In this document: positions 55,603 through 63,972 of the stretch, in pieces | Position numbering within the stretch: position 1 is the stretch's first letter | How the letters are laid out: every line of letters begins with the position of its first letter | Notes under the pieces: generated by a model | The model's input: only the letters and a program-made list of their open reading frames with translations | What the model was told of the DNA's origin: nothing | Database searches by the model: none | DNA from: Sphingomonadales bacterium | Lineage (GTDB): Bacteria > Pseudomonadota > Alphaproteobacteria > Sphingomonadales > Sphingomonadaceae | Direction: 5' to 3' | DNA: 64,000 nt | Assembly (NCBI GenBank): GCA_028871475.1 | Contig: JAGWMZ010000007.1 | Coordinates: 1-64,000 of the forward strand | Made by a program: the position numbers and the translations under genes

Positions 55603-56130
55603 TCAACTGGCCCAGGAAGACTGGTCCTTCGGCAAGCGGCCGTCTGGATCGTGAACCTCCATCCGATCGGCGGCGGCCAGGTTCGAGTTGAAAATCACGA
55701 GGTTGGTGCCGCCTGGATGCCGGATCGAGGGAAAGAGGATGCCCTTGTGGCCATCCAAAATGACCTTGTCGGCCAGTACCCAGGATGGCGGTGTCTTCTT
55801 GTCGATCCGCACGATCCGCCGCCACGAGCAATCCCACTCCGCCCAGTCATCGGACCAATGGTCAGGATCGTAGCCGCCTGAAAGATCGACGATCCCGTCC
55901 ACCGAGAGCAGGTAGCTGGCCAATGTCGCGGGCGGAACGATCGAGGAGTCCTGGGTGTATTCCTCCAACGCGGTCTGCGGTGCCCGCGCCAGATAAAGCG
56001 CTTCGACGCCAACCCGGTTGAAACGACCGCCTTCCGCTGCCGCACCCGCACCGCTCAGGGGCACGAAAGCCCATTTGGGCGTGAGGTAGCGATAGAAGAC
56101 ATCGTCGGGACCAAGCGTGGCGATTTTCAC
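55603..56130 (-). CDS. RES-domain toxin
   Basis: 175 residues. RES-family features are Arg14 in VFYRYLTPKW, GGRFN (34-38), the aromatic/Glu segment LYLARAPQTALEEY with Glu56/57, and FPSIRHPGGTNLVIFN near residues 132-147. RES toxins deplete NAD+ in the cytoplasm. The start overlaps the antitoxin stop by 4 bases, the usual Xre-RES arrangement with antitoxin first. It may stabilise the mobile element. Confidence 0.85.
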   Translation of the reverse strand: MKIATLGPDDVFYRYLTPKWAFVPLSGAGAAAEGGRFNRVGVEALYLARAPQTALEEYTQDSSIVPPATLASYLLSVDGIVDLSGGYDPDHWSDDWAEWDCSWRRIVRIDKKTPPSWVLADKVILDGHKGILFPSIRHPGGTNLVIFNSNLAAADRMEVHDPDGRLPKDQSSWAS

Positions 56131-56516
56131 CCGCTGGCACCATTCTCAAGATCGCGCAGATGCGCCATCACCGCTTCGACATGCCCTTCGGCCACCAGTT
56201 CGGCGGCAGTCTTGTGATCATAGTCGGCGATGGGCTCATTACGGTACCAGAAGATCGCCTTGGAGACGTCACCGGTCAGCGTCGCCGCCGCGGAAATGAC
56301 CCGAACCATCTCGCGGAGCTTATCCTGCAGGCGTTCGGAGGCCGGGTTGCGCATGGTGTTGCGATGGACGCCCGCGAGATTGGCGAGGCCCGCGACCTGG
56401 ACCCCCAGCGCTGCGGAAAAACGCTTGGGCGAGATATAGGGCGTGCGCGGTTCCTGGAGGCTCTCGACGAACCCCGATATGGCGGTCGTTCGACGCTCTA
56501 TCGATACGGCGGGCAT
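56127..56516 (-). CDS. Xre/MbcA/ParS-type antitoxin of the RES pair
   Basis: 129 residues from ATG 56516, which has AAAGGAG 6 bases upstream. An N-terminal helix-turn-helix region (YISPKRFSAALGVQVAGLANLAGVHRNTMR) precedes a C-terminal toxin-binding domain with KAIFWYRNEPIADYDHKTAAELVAEG, the partner-domain pattern of RES antitoxins. It should neutralise the toxin and repress its own promoter. It overlaps the toxin start by 4 bases. Confidence 0.85.
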   Translation of the reverse strand: MPAVSIERRTTAISGFVESLQEPRTPYISPKRFSAALGVQVAGLANLAGVHRNTMRNPASERLQDKLREMVRVISAAATLTGDVSKAIFWYRNEPIADYDHKTAAELVAEGHVEAVMAHLRDLENGASG

Positions 56517-56612
56517 GGCTGTCTCCTTTGATGACAAGTTTTCGCACATATTTTGCACATTTTCAAGTCCAGAGAACGCCCACTCAGGATGACACGCAAG
56601 CGCAAATCGCCA

Positions 56613-58301
56613 TCAGCCCGATGGAGCGGCAGGCTCATCCACGAACGCAAGGTCGATGTGGCCGTCACAGACGACCATCGAGACCCGCCGTCCCGCGGGA
56701 ATGAGCCAACGGATCTCTTCATGGACAACGTCGCGAATGCGCTCGAGGATCGCGGCATCTTCACCGCGCAGCAGGGTATTGGCGATCTGCCGCGCCTGAA
56801 TCAGGAAATTGCGCTGCTGCGTCTGCCAACTGTCGTTGTCGACATCGTCGCACGCGCAGAAGCAGGCGGCTTCGAGCAGATCGGCAAGATCGTTGGGATC
56901 GATCGAACAACCGGGCGCCAAAAGAATCAGCGTCTCGTCGAGATCGGCCGACCAGCCATCGTCGGGCGCGATCAGGACTTCCGCTGGAAACGAACGGGTC
57001 GAGACGTCTGAACCGGGCGTGCGAGACGGGCTGATGGCAACATCGAGCATGATCGCCGCGACAGTTCCCGATTGCATCGTGTCAGGCAAAGCCTGCCCTT
57101 CCTCGTAGCGATGTGTCTGGCTTTCGGCCTCGACCCGGAACGAGAGGGCCGATATGCGCGGCAGGAGATCATACCAGCGGTAGCCTTCGAACGCGGGAAC
57201 CTCGCGGACAAGCGCGCCGCCCAATATCTCTCCGGTCCGCAGAACGCGTGCGGCGCATTGCTCGATTGGCGGCTCGGCGTCAGGAAACAGGATCATCGGC
57301 GCGTCCACGACCCGCTCGCCGACAGGCAAGGAATTCCCGTCGGCCGTTCGCGGAAACCAGGCGAGAAGCCAGGCCTCGGCCTCGGGAAGGTTTATACCCA
57401 GTTCCCTCGCCCGCAGCCATTGGGCATGGGCCAGGCGATGACGGGCATGGTGGGCAATCGCCCGGAAAATCGCGCGCTCGGCGGCTTCGCGCAAATGGCC
57501 GAGCGCGGCATTCTGGACCATTTCCTTGCGGGCCGGGAGAACCAGTTGGAGGGCTGGTGCATCGACGATATCCACCCGCACATGCCAGCATTCGCAGGCA
57601 TCGACCTCGCTGATGCTCGGCAAGGGGCAGACCACGGTCAACCCGTGGAAATTGATGCGCGGATAGTTCGACGGGATATGTCCGCGTTCGAGGAACACGC
57701 CGATGCTGCAGCCTTCCCAGTCCTCCACACGAACAGCGCCAGCGAGAAAATCGGCTCGCTTGAGCGCCTCGCCCTTGAACAGCACAGGCAGCGGATAGTG
57801 CCGGGCGGCATTGGCGGCGGCGACGGCGAGATCCTTGTCCCAGGCGTCGGGCATGCCGATCCGGATTTCGGTGCCGGTGTCGGCCGCCCAGGGCTCGACC
57901 GCGAGCGGCGCGCCGGACTCCCAGGCATCGGCCGCGATGACGACGCGCCAGCCATTGTCGGTGCCCCTTGCGCGGGAGCGGATTTCGACGGGGCGCCCGG
58001 CAAGACTGAACACGCCCATCCCGGCCGGATCCTCGCGATGCGTGATCGCATCGTTCCACCCCGAGTCGCCCAGCGTCACGAGCTTGGCCGGATCGGCGAC
58101 ACCCGACCCGTCATCACGGATTACGAGGATCGAACCCCCATCGTCCCCGGCAACATCGATCTCGACGCGGCTGGCGCCGGCCCGGCGGGCGTTTTGCAGC
58201 AGCTCGTTGAGGACGTCGGTCACGCTGTTGTTGAACAGGCGGCTGACCTTGCCGATCAGCGATTGGCCAACCGACGTGTGAATGCTGGCAGGAAGGGACA
58301 T
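56613..58301 (-). CDS. GHKL/HSP90-like ATPase protein
   Basis: 562 residues from ATG 58301, with GGAGAG upstream. The N-terminal GHKL ATPase has an N-box ELLQNARRAG (33-42), a G1 box RDDGSGV (62-68) and a G2 region DPAGMGVFSL (91-100). The C-terminal 350 residues are unlike HSP90, MutL or histidine kinases. Related ATP-binding proteins occur on alphaproteobacterial plasmids next to PP-loop proteins. A role in DNA maintenance, defence or chaperoning cannot be separated. It lies between the RES-Xre pair and the second PP-loop gene on the same strand. Confidence 0.72.
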   Translation of the reverse strand: MSLPASIHTSVGQSLIGKVSRLFNNSVTDVLNELLQNARRAGASRVEIDVAGDDGGSILVIRDDGSGVADPAKLVTLGDSGWNDAITHREDPAGMGVFSLAGRPVEIRSRARGTDNGWRVVIAADAWESGAPLAVEPWAADTGTEIRIGMPDAWDKDLAVAAANAARHYPLPVLFKGEALKRADFLAGAVRVEDWEGCSIGVFLERGHIPSNYPRINFHGLTVVCPLPSISEVDACECWHVRVDIVDAPALQLVLPARKEMVQNAALGHLREAAERAIFRAIAHHARHRLAHAQWLRARELGINLPEAEAWLLAWFPRTADGNSLPVGERVVDAPMILFPDAEPPIEQCAARVLRTGEILGGALVREVPAFEGYRWYDLLPRISALSFRVEAESQTHRYEEGQALPDTMQSGTVAAIMLDVAISPSRTPGSDVSTRSFPAEVLIAPDDGWSADLDETLILLAPGCSIDPNDLADLLEAACFCACDDVDNDSWQTQQRNFLIQARQIANTLLRGEDAAILERIRDVVHEEIRWLIPAGRRVSMVVCDGHIDLAFVDEPAAPSG

Positions 58302-58371
58302 GGGGCTCTCCGCAATGGCGATGCAGCCGATTCCACGCCGCCACATCCGCCCCACCCCCTTCCCCTCACCG

Positions 58372-59511
58372 TCAAGCCGCAAGGCTCGGTGCCAGCTTGG
58401 TTTCGAGAAGGGCGGCGAAGCGCCGCCTGACGGCGTGGGCATCGGGATAGAGGTTCGCGAGGCCGTGACGGCGCAGCAGCTCTCCGCGGACCTCGGCGAT
58501 CACCCCGGCTTCCGCCAATGTCGGCAGACGGGGCGGGCGTCCCTTCACGAAACGCAGGCCCTGCGGCATGGCCCCCTCCATCGCCCGACGCTCGGCAGCC
58601 TCACCCTTCGCTACTGCAATGTCACGGCGAAGGGATGGCGCCAGCAACCGCGGCGCGACATCAGCCAGCCAGCGTCTAGGCTGAAACGAAAAAGTCGAGG
58701 CCGCTTCCATGGCCACCAGGTGCTGGTAGAGTTCGTGATTGCCCGTAGCGCGGGTCGCGGCGGCAAGATCGGCGCCCGAGGCAAGAACACAAAAGGCGCA
58801 GGACAGGCGGGTGGAGCCGTGGCAGCGATAGGCTTCGTGCAACGGCAGATCATGCCGGTCGTGGCAGGCGAACACATCATCGGTGGACCAGTTGACTAGG
58901 GGGTGCCAGCTGATCATCCGGGTCTTCGCCGCATTGCCGGGTTTGGCAAAGCGGTCGTCGAGCCGGGATATCGGCGTGTTGTGGCGGGCGGTGCTTTCGG
59001 ACCGGCGCAGGCCGATCACCGAGACAATGGTCTCCCCTCGGTAACGGCGCGCAAGCTCGGGTCCGATCACCTGAGCCTTGAGCTCCGAGGTACAGAATCG
59101 AAGGCTCGCCGAGGACCAGGGACCGATCATCTGGTAGAGTTCGAGATCTTCGTAACGGCGGCAGCCATTGGCGAAGCGCTGTTCCCAGCGTGCGACCATA
59201 TCGCCGGCCCTGCGGCGCACGACGATGAGCGGCAGGCCAAGACGCTCGGCAACAGCCGCGACGGTCGAAGGCGTGGAACGCCATTCGGCGCGGCCCAAAT
59301 CGGCATGGATAGCGACCCGCCGGGAGCGAGGATGCCCCAGCTGATCCAGCATGGCGGTCGCGGCAAACGCGCAGGCCGTGGAATCCTTGCCGCCCGACAG
59401 GTTGAAGGCAAACCACGCGCCCCGCGCTACCGCATCGAGAACCAGGCCGTCGATCGCGACCTCGGGAGCCGCACCGGCCAATGGCCGGGCGAATGATAAT
59501 GGGATGTTCAT
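58372..59511 (-). CDS. PP-loop ATPase, PAPS-reductase/DndC-like, copy 2
   Basis: 379 residues from ATG 59511 with GGGGAGAA upstream. The PP-loop is intact: FNLSGGKDSTACAFA. It is followed by RRVAIHADLG and a motif SLRFCTSELKAQV with Cys, then SVIGLRRSEST and a later Cys pair SCAFCVLAS, the layout of PAPS-reductase-like enzymes such as DndC. Unlike copy 1, the canonical SGGKDS is kept. It probably adenylates a substrate for sulfur or group transfer. No dndBDE partners are present, so classical phosphorothioation is not shown. Confidence 0.75.
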   Translation of the reverse strand: MNIPLSFARPLAGAAPEVAIDGLVLDAVARGAWFAFNLSGGKDSTACAFAATAMLDQLGHPRSRRVAIHADLGRAEWRSTPSTVAAVAERLGLPLIVVRRRAGDMVARWEQRFANGCRRYEDLELYQMIGPWSSASLRFCTSELKAQVIGPELARRYRGETIVSVIGLRRSESTARHNTPISRLDDRFAKPGNAAKTRMISWHPLVNWSTDDVFACHDRHDLPLHEAYRCHGSTRLSCAFCVLASGADLAAATRATGNHELYQHLVAMEAASTFSFQPRRWLADVAPRLLAPSLRRDIAVAKGEAAERRAMEGAMPQGLRFVKGRPPRLPTLAEAGVIAEVRGELLRRHGLANLYPDAHAVRRRFAALLETKLAPSLAA

Positions 59512-59538
59512 CCGGCTTCTCCCCTGCGGAGTTCAGGG

Positions 59539-60015
59539 TCAGTTGACAGCCAGAAGGATGGATAGGGCCTGGCGGATCACATCGTCATCACCGCCATTGA
59601 CGATGACCGCTTGGCGGTTGGTGGCGGTGACCGCCCTGGCCACGAGATCGAGCGGACGCTTGCGCAAGGGGTACTGGAATATCTGGCCGCGTTCGATCGT
59701 GACAAGATTGGTGCGAAGCAATCGCTTCAACCTGCGATATTCGAGTTCATGCGTCAGCAGATCGCCGACTTCGGCTTCGAGATCATGCTCAAGGGTCAGT
59801 CCCTGGAACGGGCGGATCGGACGGTTGGCCTTGAGCCAGGCGTTGACCTCGGCTTCGGTCCACCGTCCAAGCTGGCGGTAGAGATCGCAGCCGCCCTGCC
59901 CCTGATTGCGGGCGTCGAAAGCGCGCTCGCCGTCGATCCAGATTTCGGCGGTATAGGCGTTGGTCTCTTCCGACAATTTGGGGTTGTGGTTGATACGGCG
60001 CAGCTCGATTTTCAC
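59539..60015 (-). CDS. Hypothetical protein next to the PP-loop gene
   Basis: 158 residues from GTG 60015 with GGGAG upstream. It starts MKIELRRINHNPKLSEETNAY and has a beta-rich first part (AEIWIDGERAFDARNQGQGG) followed by acidic and basic helices (DLEAEVGDLLTHELEYRRLKRLLR). It looks soluble. It lies 28 bases upstream of the PP-loop gene and is probably co-transcribed with it. No family recognised; it may be a small partner or specificity subunit. Confidence 0.6.
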   Translation of the reverse strand: MKIELRRINHNPKLSEETNAYTAEIWIDGERAFDARNQGQGGCDLYRQLGRWTEAEVNAWLKANRPIRPFQGLTLEHDLEAEVGDLLTHELEYRRLKRLLRTNLVTIERGQIFQYPLRKRPLDLVARAVTATNRQAVIVNGGDDDVIRQALSILLAVN

Positions 60016-60175
60016 GGCGGGAACTCCCTCGGCACTCCCATCATCGGAAGCCCGCTTTCATTCCCCCTTTTCTTCTCAAGCAACCTTCACCCCCTCGGCC
60101 AACCCGCTGCGAGCACAGTCGGCAAGGGATCGGCAGATCAATTGGGTCTGATGACCTGTCGCGGTGAGTTGAAGC

Positions 60176-60928
60176 CTACCGGCCGAAGACTGGATCAGTA
60201 GCAAAGGCCGTGACGTCAGCACTCAGGGCCGCAGTCGCGAGTGCCACCAGTTCGCCACCCTTGTCGGGTGTGGCGAGGCCGGGGTCTGACCCCATCCGCC
60301 CGTCCGGGAAACGCTTCCGGAAATCACACGCCTCGCGAATGGGTCCGGTCGGCGCGATTTGCGGCGCGTAATTGGCGTGCTTGATCGCGGCCGGATAGGC
60401 CCATTGGGTGATCGCGATCTCGGACGGCGTGGCATGGCTACCGTGGCCGACCGGGAACTGGCGCTGCGCCAGTTCTGACACGCCAGCCAAATCCCACCAG
60501 TTCTTGAGCTTCAGCACAAAGCCGCGCGGCCGCCCGGCGAAGCTTGCCTCGGCATAGAGTTCGGAGAACGCCGCCTCGATCGTCGCGATATTGCCGCCGT
60601 GACCGTTGAGGAAATAGATGCGCTCGAAGCCGTGGCCGGCGAGCGAACGGACCCAATCGCCGATCGCGGCCATGAATGTCGAGGGACGGAGCGAGATCGT
60701 GCCGGGAAAACCCAGATGGTGCTGCGCCATGCCGATGTTGAATGTCGGCCCCACCAGCACATCCGCCGCCTTCTGCGCCTCATGCGCGATGATCTCGGGA
60801 CAGAGCCAGTCGGTCCCGAGCAGCCCCGTTGGGCCGTGCTGTTCGTTGGACCCGATCGGTATCACGATGGTCCGCGAACGCTCCAGAAAGGCTTCGATCT
60901 CGGGCCAGGTCGACAAATGCAGCAGCAT
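60176..60928 (-). CDS. Creatininase-family hydrolase of the pqq operon
   Basis: 250 residues from ATG 60928 with GAGG upstream; the longer frame overlaps pqqE. Creatininase metal-site motifs are present: GSNEQHGPTGLLGTDWL, FLNGHGGNIATI and VGHGSHATPSEIAI. The family includes MftE, which trims the mycofactocin precursor peptide. The gene follows pqqE by 53 bases on the same strand. No pqqF or pqqG protease is visible, so it may release the cross-linked Glu-Tyr from PqqA. That function is inference; creatinine hydrolysis itself is unlikely in this context. Confidence 0.8.
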   Translation of the reverse strand: MLLHLSTWPEIEAFLERSRTIVIPIGSNEQHGPTGLLGTDWLCPEIIAHEAQKAADVLVGPTFNIGMAQHHLGFPGTISLRPSTFMAAIGDWVRSLAGHGFERIYFLNGHGGNIATIEAAFSELYAEASFAGRPRGFVLKLKNWWDLAGVSELAQRQFPVGHGSHATPSEIAITQWAYPAAIKHANYAPQIAPTGPIREACDFRKRFPDGRMGSDPGLATPDKGGELVALATAALSADVTAFATDPVFGR

Positions 60929-60981
60929 GAAAATCCTCAGAGGTGACGTGGATCCGGTCATAAGCGCAAAGCGCGCACCAA

Positions 60982-62061
60982 TCACCCCCGGGCGACAAGC
61001 TCCGCGTTCGGCCGCGATTCCCCGACGGCCTGCGCCATCAGGAAGTGATCGGGGGATTTCGCGCAGGCCGGATCGGTGGCAGCGGCATTGCCCGTCAGCG
61101 CGAGCGCCTGGCAACGGCATCCGCCCCAATCGATCTCGCGCCGGTCGCAACTCCGGCAGAGGTCGGGCATCCAGTCTGTGCCACGATACCGGTTGAAGGC
61201 ATCCGAGGTCGCCCAGATGTCCGCGAGCGAATGGTCACGGATCGATGGAAATGTGATGTCGGTCATGGTTTCGGCGGCATGGCAGGGCAGAACCTTGCCC
61301 GATGGCGTGATATTGAGGAACCGGTTGCCCCAGCCCCCCATGCAGGCCTTGGGACGCGCCGCGAAATAGTCCGGCACGACATAGTCGATGATCATGATGC
61401 CCTTCAGGCGCAGTCGCGCGGCTTCGACAACTGCGGTTGCTTGGTCGAGTTGATCGCGGCTCGGCAGCAAGGCCGCACGGTTGCGCAGGCCCCAGCCATA
61501 ATATTGGGCATGGGCGATTTCGACGCGCGCGGACCCCAGCGCCTCTGCCATCGCGATCATTTCGCCGACGCGATCGACGTTATGGCTATGGATTACGAAG
61601 TTGGTCGTCAACGGCAGGCCGGCGCCCTTGATCCGGGTCGCCGCCGCCAGCTTCTTGTCATGGCCGCCCCGATAGCCGCCGATCCGCTCGGCATTGGCGG
61701 GATCGGAATCCTGAAAGCTGAGCTGGATATGATCGACCCCGGCATCGAGCAGCGCCGTCATCGCCTCGTCGGTCAGCAGCACGCCCGAGGTGATGATATT
61801 GGTATAGAGCCCCAATCCGGCGGCGTGGCGCACCAGCACCGGCAGGTCGCGCCTGACCATCGGCTCGCCGCCGGAGAAATGGATCTGGAGGATGCCAAGC
61901 GCAGCCGCCTCATCGAGGACGCGCAGCCAATCCCCGGTCGCCATCTCGGCGCTCGCGCGTTCGAGTTCCAGCGGGTTGGAACAATAGGGGCATTTAAGCG
62001 GGCAGCGGTGGGTCAGCTCGGCGAGGAGCGCCATGGGCGGCTCGGGGACGGCGATGCTCAC
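60982..62061 (-). CDS. pqqE: PqqE, radical SAM enzyme of PQQ biosynthesis
   Basis: 359 residues. The radical-SAM cluster motif is THRCPLKCPYCSN (CxxxCxxC), followed by IHFSGGEP. The SPASM C-terminus has CMGGWGNR, LPCHAAE and LCRSCDRREIDWGGCRC for auxiliary Fe-S clusters. It forms the C-C bond between Glu and Tyr of PqqA, with PqqD presenting the peptide. It overlaps pqqD by 4 bases. Confidence 0.95.
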   Translation of the reverse strand: MSIAVPEPPMALLAELTHRCPLKCPYCSNPLELERASAEMATGDWLRVLDEAAALGILQIHFSGGEPMVRRDLPVLVRHAAGLGLYTNIITSGVLLTDEAMTALLDAGVDHIQLSFQDSDPANAERIGGYRGGHDKKLAAATRIKGAGLPLTTNFVIHSHNVDRVGEMIAMAEALGSARVEIAHAQYYGWGLRNRAALLPSRDQLDQATAVVEAARLRLKGIMIIDYVVPDYFAARPKACMGGWGNRFLNITPSGKVLPCHAAETMTDITFPSIRDHSLADIWATSDAFNRYRGTDWMPDLCRSCDRREIDWGGCRCQALALTGNAAATDPACAKSPDHFLMAQAVGESRPNAELVARG

Positions 62062-62330
62062 AGCCTTATGACGCCCTTGTCCGCCATATCCTGGAGCAAG
62101 GTCACGACATCGGCCAGGATCAGATCGCGCGGCGCCTCGAACCGGGCCGCAAGTGTGTCCGCGATGGCGCTGATGGTGTGAACACCATCGATCAGCTTCA
62201 GGATTTCGACGGCGATCTCATCGGGTTGGAACAGTCTTTCGGGCGCGAGCAAAACCCAGGCATCTCGCACCTTGTCGAACCGGAATTTCACGCCGGCTCC
62301 GAAGCGCGGGACAGCATCTTCGCCGATCAT
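62058..62330 (-). CDS. pqqD: PqqD, peptide chaperone
   Basis: 90 residues from ATG 62330, which overlaps the pqqC stop. PqqD features are PRFGAGVKFRFDKVRDAWVLLAPE and IAVEILKLIDGVHTISAIADTL. It binds PqqA and delivers it to PqqE. It ends DKGVIRL and overlaps pqqE by 4 bases. The size is normal for the stand-alone protein, not a PqqCD or PqqDE fusion. Confidence 0.93.
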   Translation of the reverse strand: MIGEDAVPRFGAGVKFRFDKVRDAWVLLAPERLFQPDEIAVEILKLIDGVHTISAIADTLAARFEAPRDLILADVVTLLQDMADKGVIRL

Positions 62331-63067
62331 GATTGCCCTGCCGGAACGAAGGCGCCGGGCGGGATCAGGCCGGGGGCGACATAGGCGAAGTACAATGCGT
62401 CGAGCTGCGACCACAGCACGTCGCATTTGAAGCGAAGCGCGGCCAGCACCTGCTGCTGCCGTTCCACCGTGTCGGCGTGCGTCCTGACGTAGGCGAGCGC
62501 GAATTCACTGTCCTGCGGCGCCTGGGTGAGGCGCGGCGTGAAATAGGCCAGCGTTTCCGGGGTGATCCAGGCATAGTTGGCGAGCATGCCCGATACCCGC
62601 TCGGCGATGATATTGGGCGAGAACATCTCGGTTAGCGAAGACGCGATAGCTTCGAGGACCGAGCGATCCCGAACGAAATGGACATAGGCGTCCACCGCGA
62701 AGCGGGTTGCCGGCAGGATCGCGACGGTACTTTCGACGAGCACCGGATCGAGGCCAACGCCCTCCGCCAGTTTGAGCCAGCGCGCCACCCCGCCCGGCGC
62801 CGACCCATCACCATCATGATCCACGAGCCGGCGGCGCCATTCGCGGCGCAGCTCAGCCGTTGGCAGGCGCGCGAGCAGTGTCGCGTCCTTGGCCGGTATC
62901 TGGCTCTGATAATAATAGCGATTGAGCGCCCAGGCTTGCACCTGGCCTTTGTCCAGCTTTCCGCCGTGCAGCAGGCGGTGGAACGGGTGCAGGTTGTGAT
63001 AGCGCGTCGCCCCGATCTGGCGGAGTTCCGCTTCCAATTCATCGGGCAGAAGCAGCCGCGTGGTCAC
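62327..63067 (-). CDS. pqqC: PqqC, pyrroloquinoline-quinone synthase
   Basis: 246 residues, the usual length. The all-helical oxidase has YHNLHPFHRLLHGGKLDKGQVQAWALNRYYYQ near the start and FSPNIIAERVSGMLANY later. It catalyses ring closure and the final oxidation to PQQ without metal or cofactor. Overlaps of 4 bases with pqqB and pqqD indicate one transcript. Confidence 0.95.
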   Translation of the reverse strand: MTTRLLLPDELEAELRQIGATRYHNLHPFHRLLHGGKLDKGQVQAWALNRYYYQSQIPAKDATLLARLPTAELRREWRRRLVDHDGDGSAPGGVARWLKLAEGVGLDPVLVESTVAILPATRFAVDAYVHFVRDRSVLEAIASSLTEMFSPNIIAERVSGMLANYAWITPETLAYFTPRLTQAPQDSEFALAYVRTHADTVERQQQVLAALRFKCDVLWSQLDALYFAYVAPGLIPPGAFVPAGQS

Positions 63068-63966
63068 AGCGCGATCTCCATGCCGTCATGGGCGATTTCC
63101 CAGCCGGCAGCCTCCGCATCGGCGCGTTCGGGCGAATCATCGAGCAGGATCGGGTTCGAATTGTTCATATGGATGAAGATCTTCCGTCTGACATCGAGGT
63201 CGCGAAAAGCCGCCATGGTCCCGTCATCGCCGCTGACGCTCATATGCCCCATGCGGCGACCGGTCTTGGGTCCGAGACCCGCCAGGACCATCTCATCGTC
63301 CCGCCACAGCGTACCGTCGAAGAAGACGAGATCGGCGCCGCGCAACCGCTCGGCCAGAGCGGGCGTCATCGCCGCGCAACCAGGTATGAAAAACAGGCTG
63401 CGATGCCCGTCAGAAACCGCGGCGGCGACCGTCGTCTCGCTGACCTCAATCGCCGGCGCATCGCTGCCATCCTCGAGATAGAGCGGCACTTTGCCCGCAA
63501 CCGCGAACAGCTCCACCGTCAGACCGGTGCCGAGCGCGACCGGCAACCCGAGGGGCACGACCTGCCGAGACACGATATCGCGCGCGAGCACCTCGAAGAT
63601 CGGGTTGGCATCGAGGACGCTGTGGATCCGGTCCGTGGCCAGAAGCGTGAAAGGCTGGCGTTCGCGCAGCGTCAGCAGGCCGGCGATCACATCCACATCG
63701 CCGCCGGTCAGCACCACGCCCGCGATCGGGGACGAACGCAGGCCTTCGCGCGGATGCAGGCATGGCGTCTGCCCGATCTGCTGGCGCAGATCAGGGGACG
63801 CATTCAGCAGGAACCAGCGCTCGCCATCACCACTGACAGCGAGACTGGCCTGCGTGCGGGATATTGCTGCAGGATCATGCGCGCGGGCTCTGCGACAGGG
63901 CGCCGCGTTGGAATTCCATTGCGGGAAACCGCCGCCCGCCGCCGCCCCCAGGACGACGGCTTGCAT
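63064..63966 (-). CDS. pqqB: PqqB, metallo-beta-lactamase-fold hydroxylase
   Basis: 300 residues. It begins VVLGAAAGGGFPQWNSNAAPC, the PqqB opening, and later has VVLTGGDVDVIAGLL, FFDGTLWRDDE and FIHMNNSNPILL. It is an iron-dependent enzyme that hydroxylates the tyrosine of the cross-linked intermediate. ATG 63966 is 6 bases after the pqqA stop. Confidence 0.95.
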   Translation of the reverse strand: MQAVVLGAAAGGGFPQWNSNAAPCRRARAHDPAAISRTQASLAVSGDGERWFLLNASPDLRQQIGQTPCLHPREGLRSSPIAGVVLTGGDVDVIAGLLTLRERQPFTLLATDRIHSVLDANPIFEVLARDIVSRQVVPLGLPVALGTGLTVELFAVAGKVPLYLEDGSDAPAIEVSETTVAAAVSDGHRSLFFIPGCAAMTPALAERLRGADLVFFDGTLWRDDEMVLAGLGPKTGRRMGHMSVSGDDGTMAAFRDLDVRRKIFIHMNNSNPILLDDSPERADAEAAGWEIAHDGMEIAL

Positions 63967-63972
63967 GGAAGC

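Noticed and set aside
58372..59511. DndC of a classical DNA phosphorothioation system
   Set aside because: The PP-loop and Cys motifs fit, but dndB, dndD and dndE are absent, so only a PAPS-reductase-like call is made.
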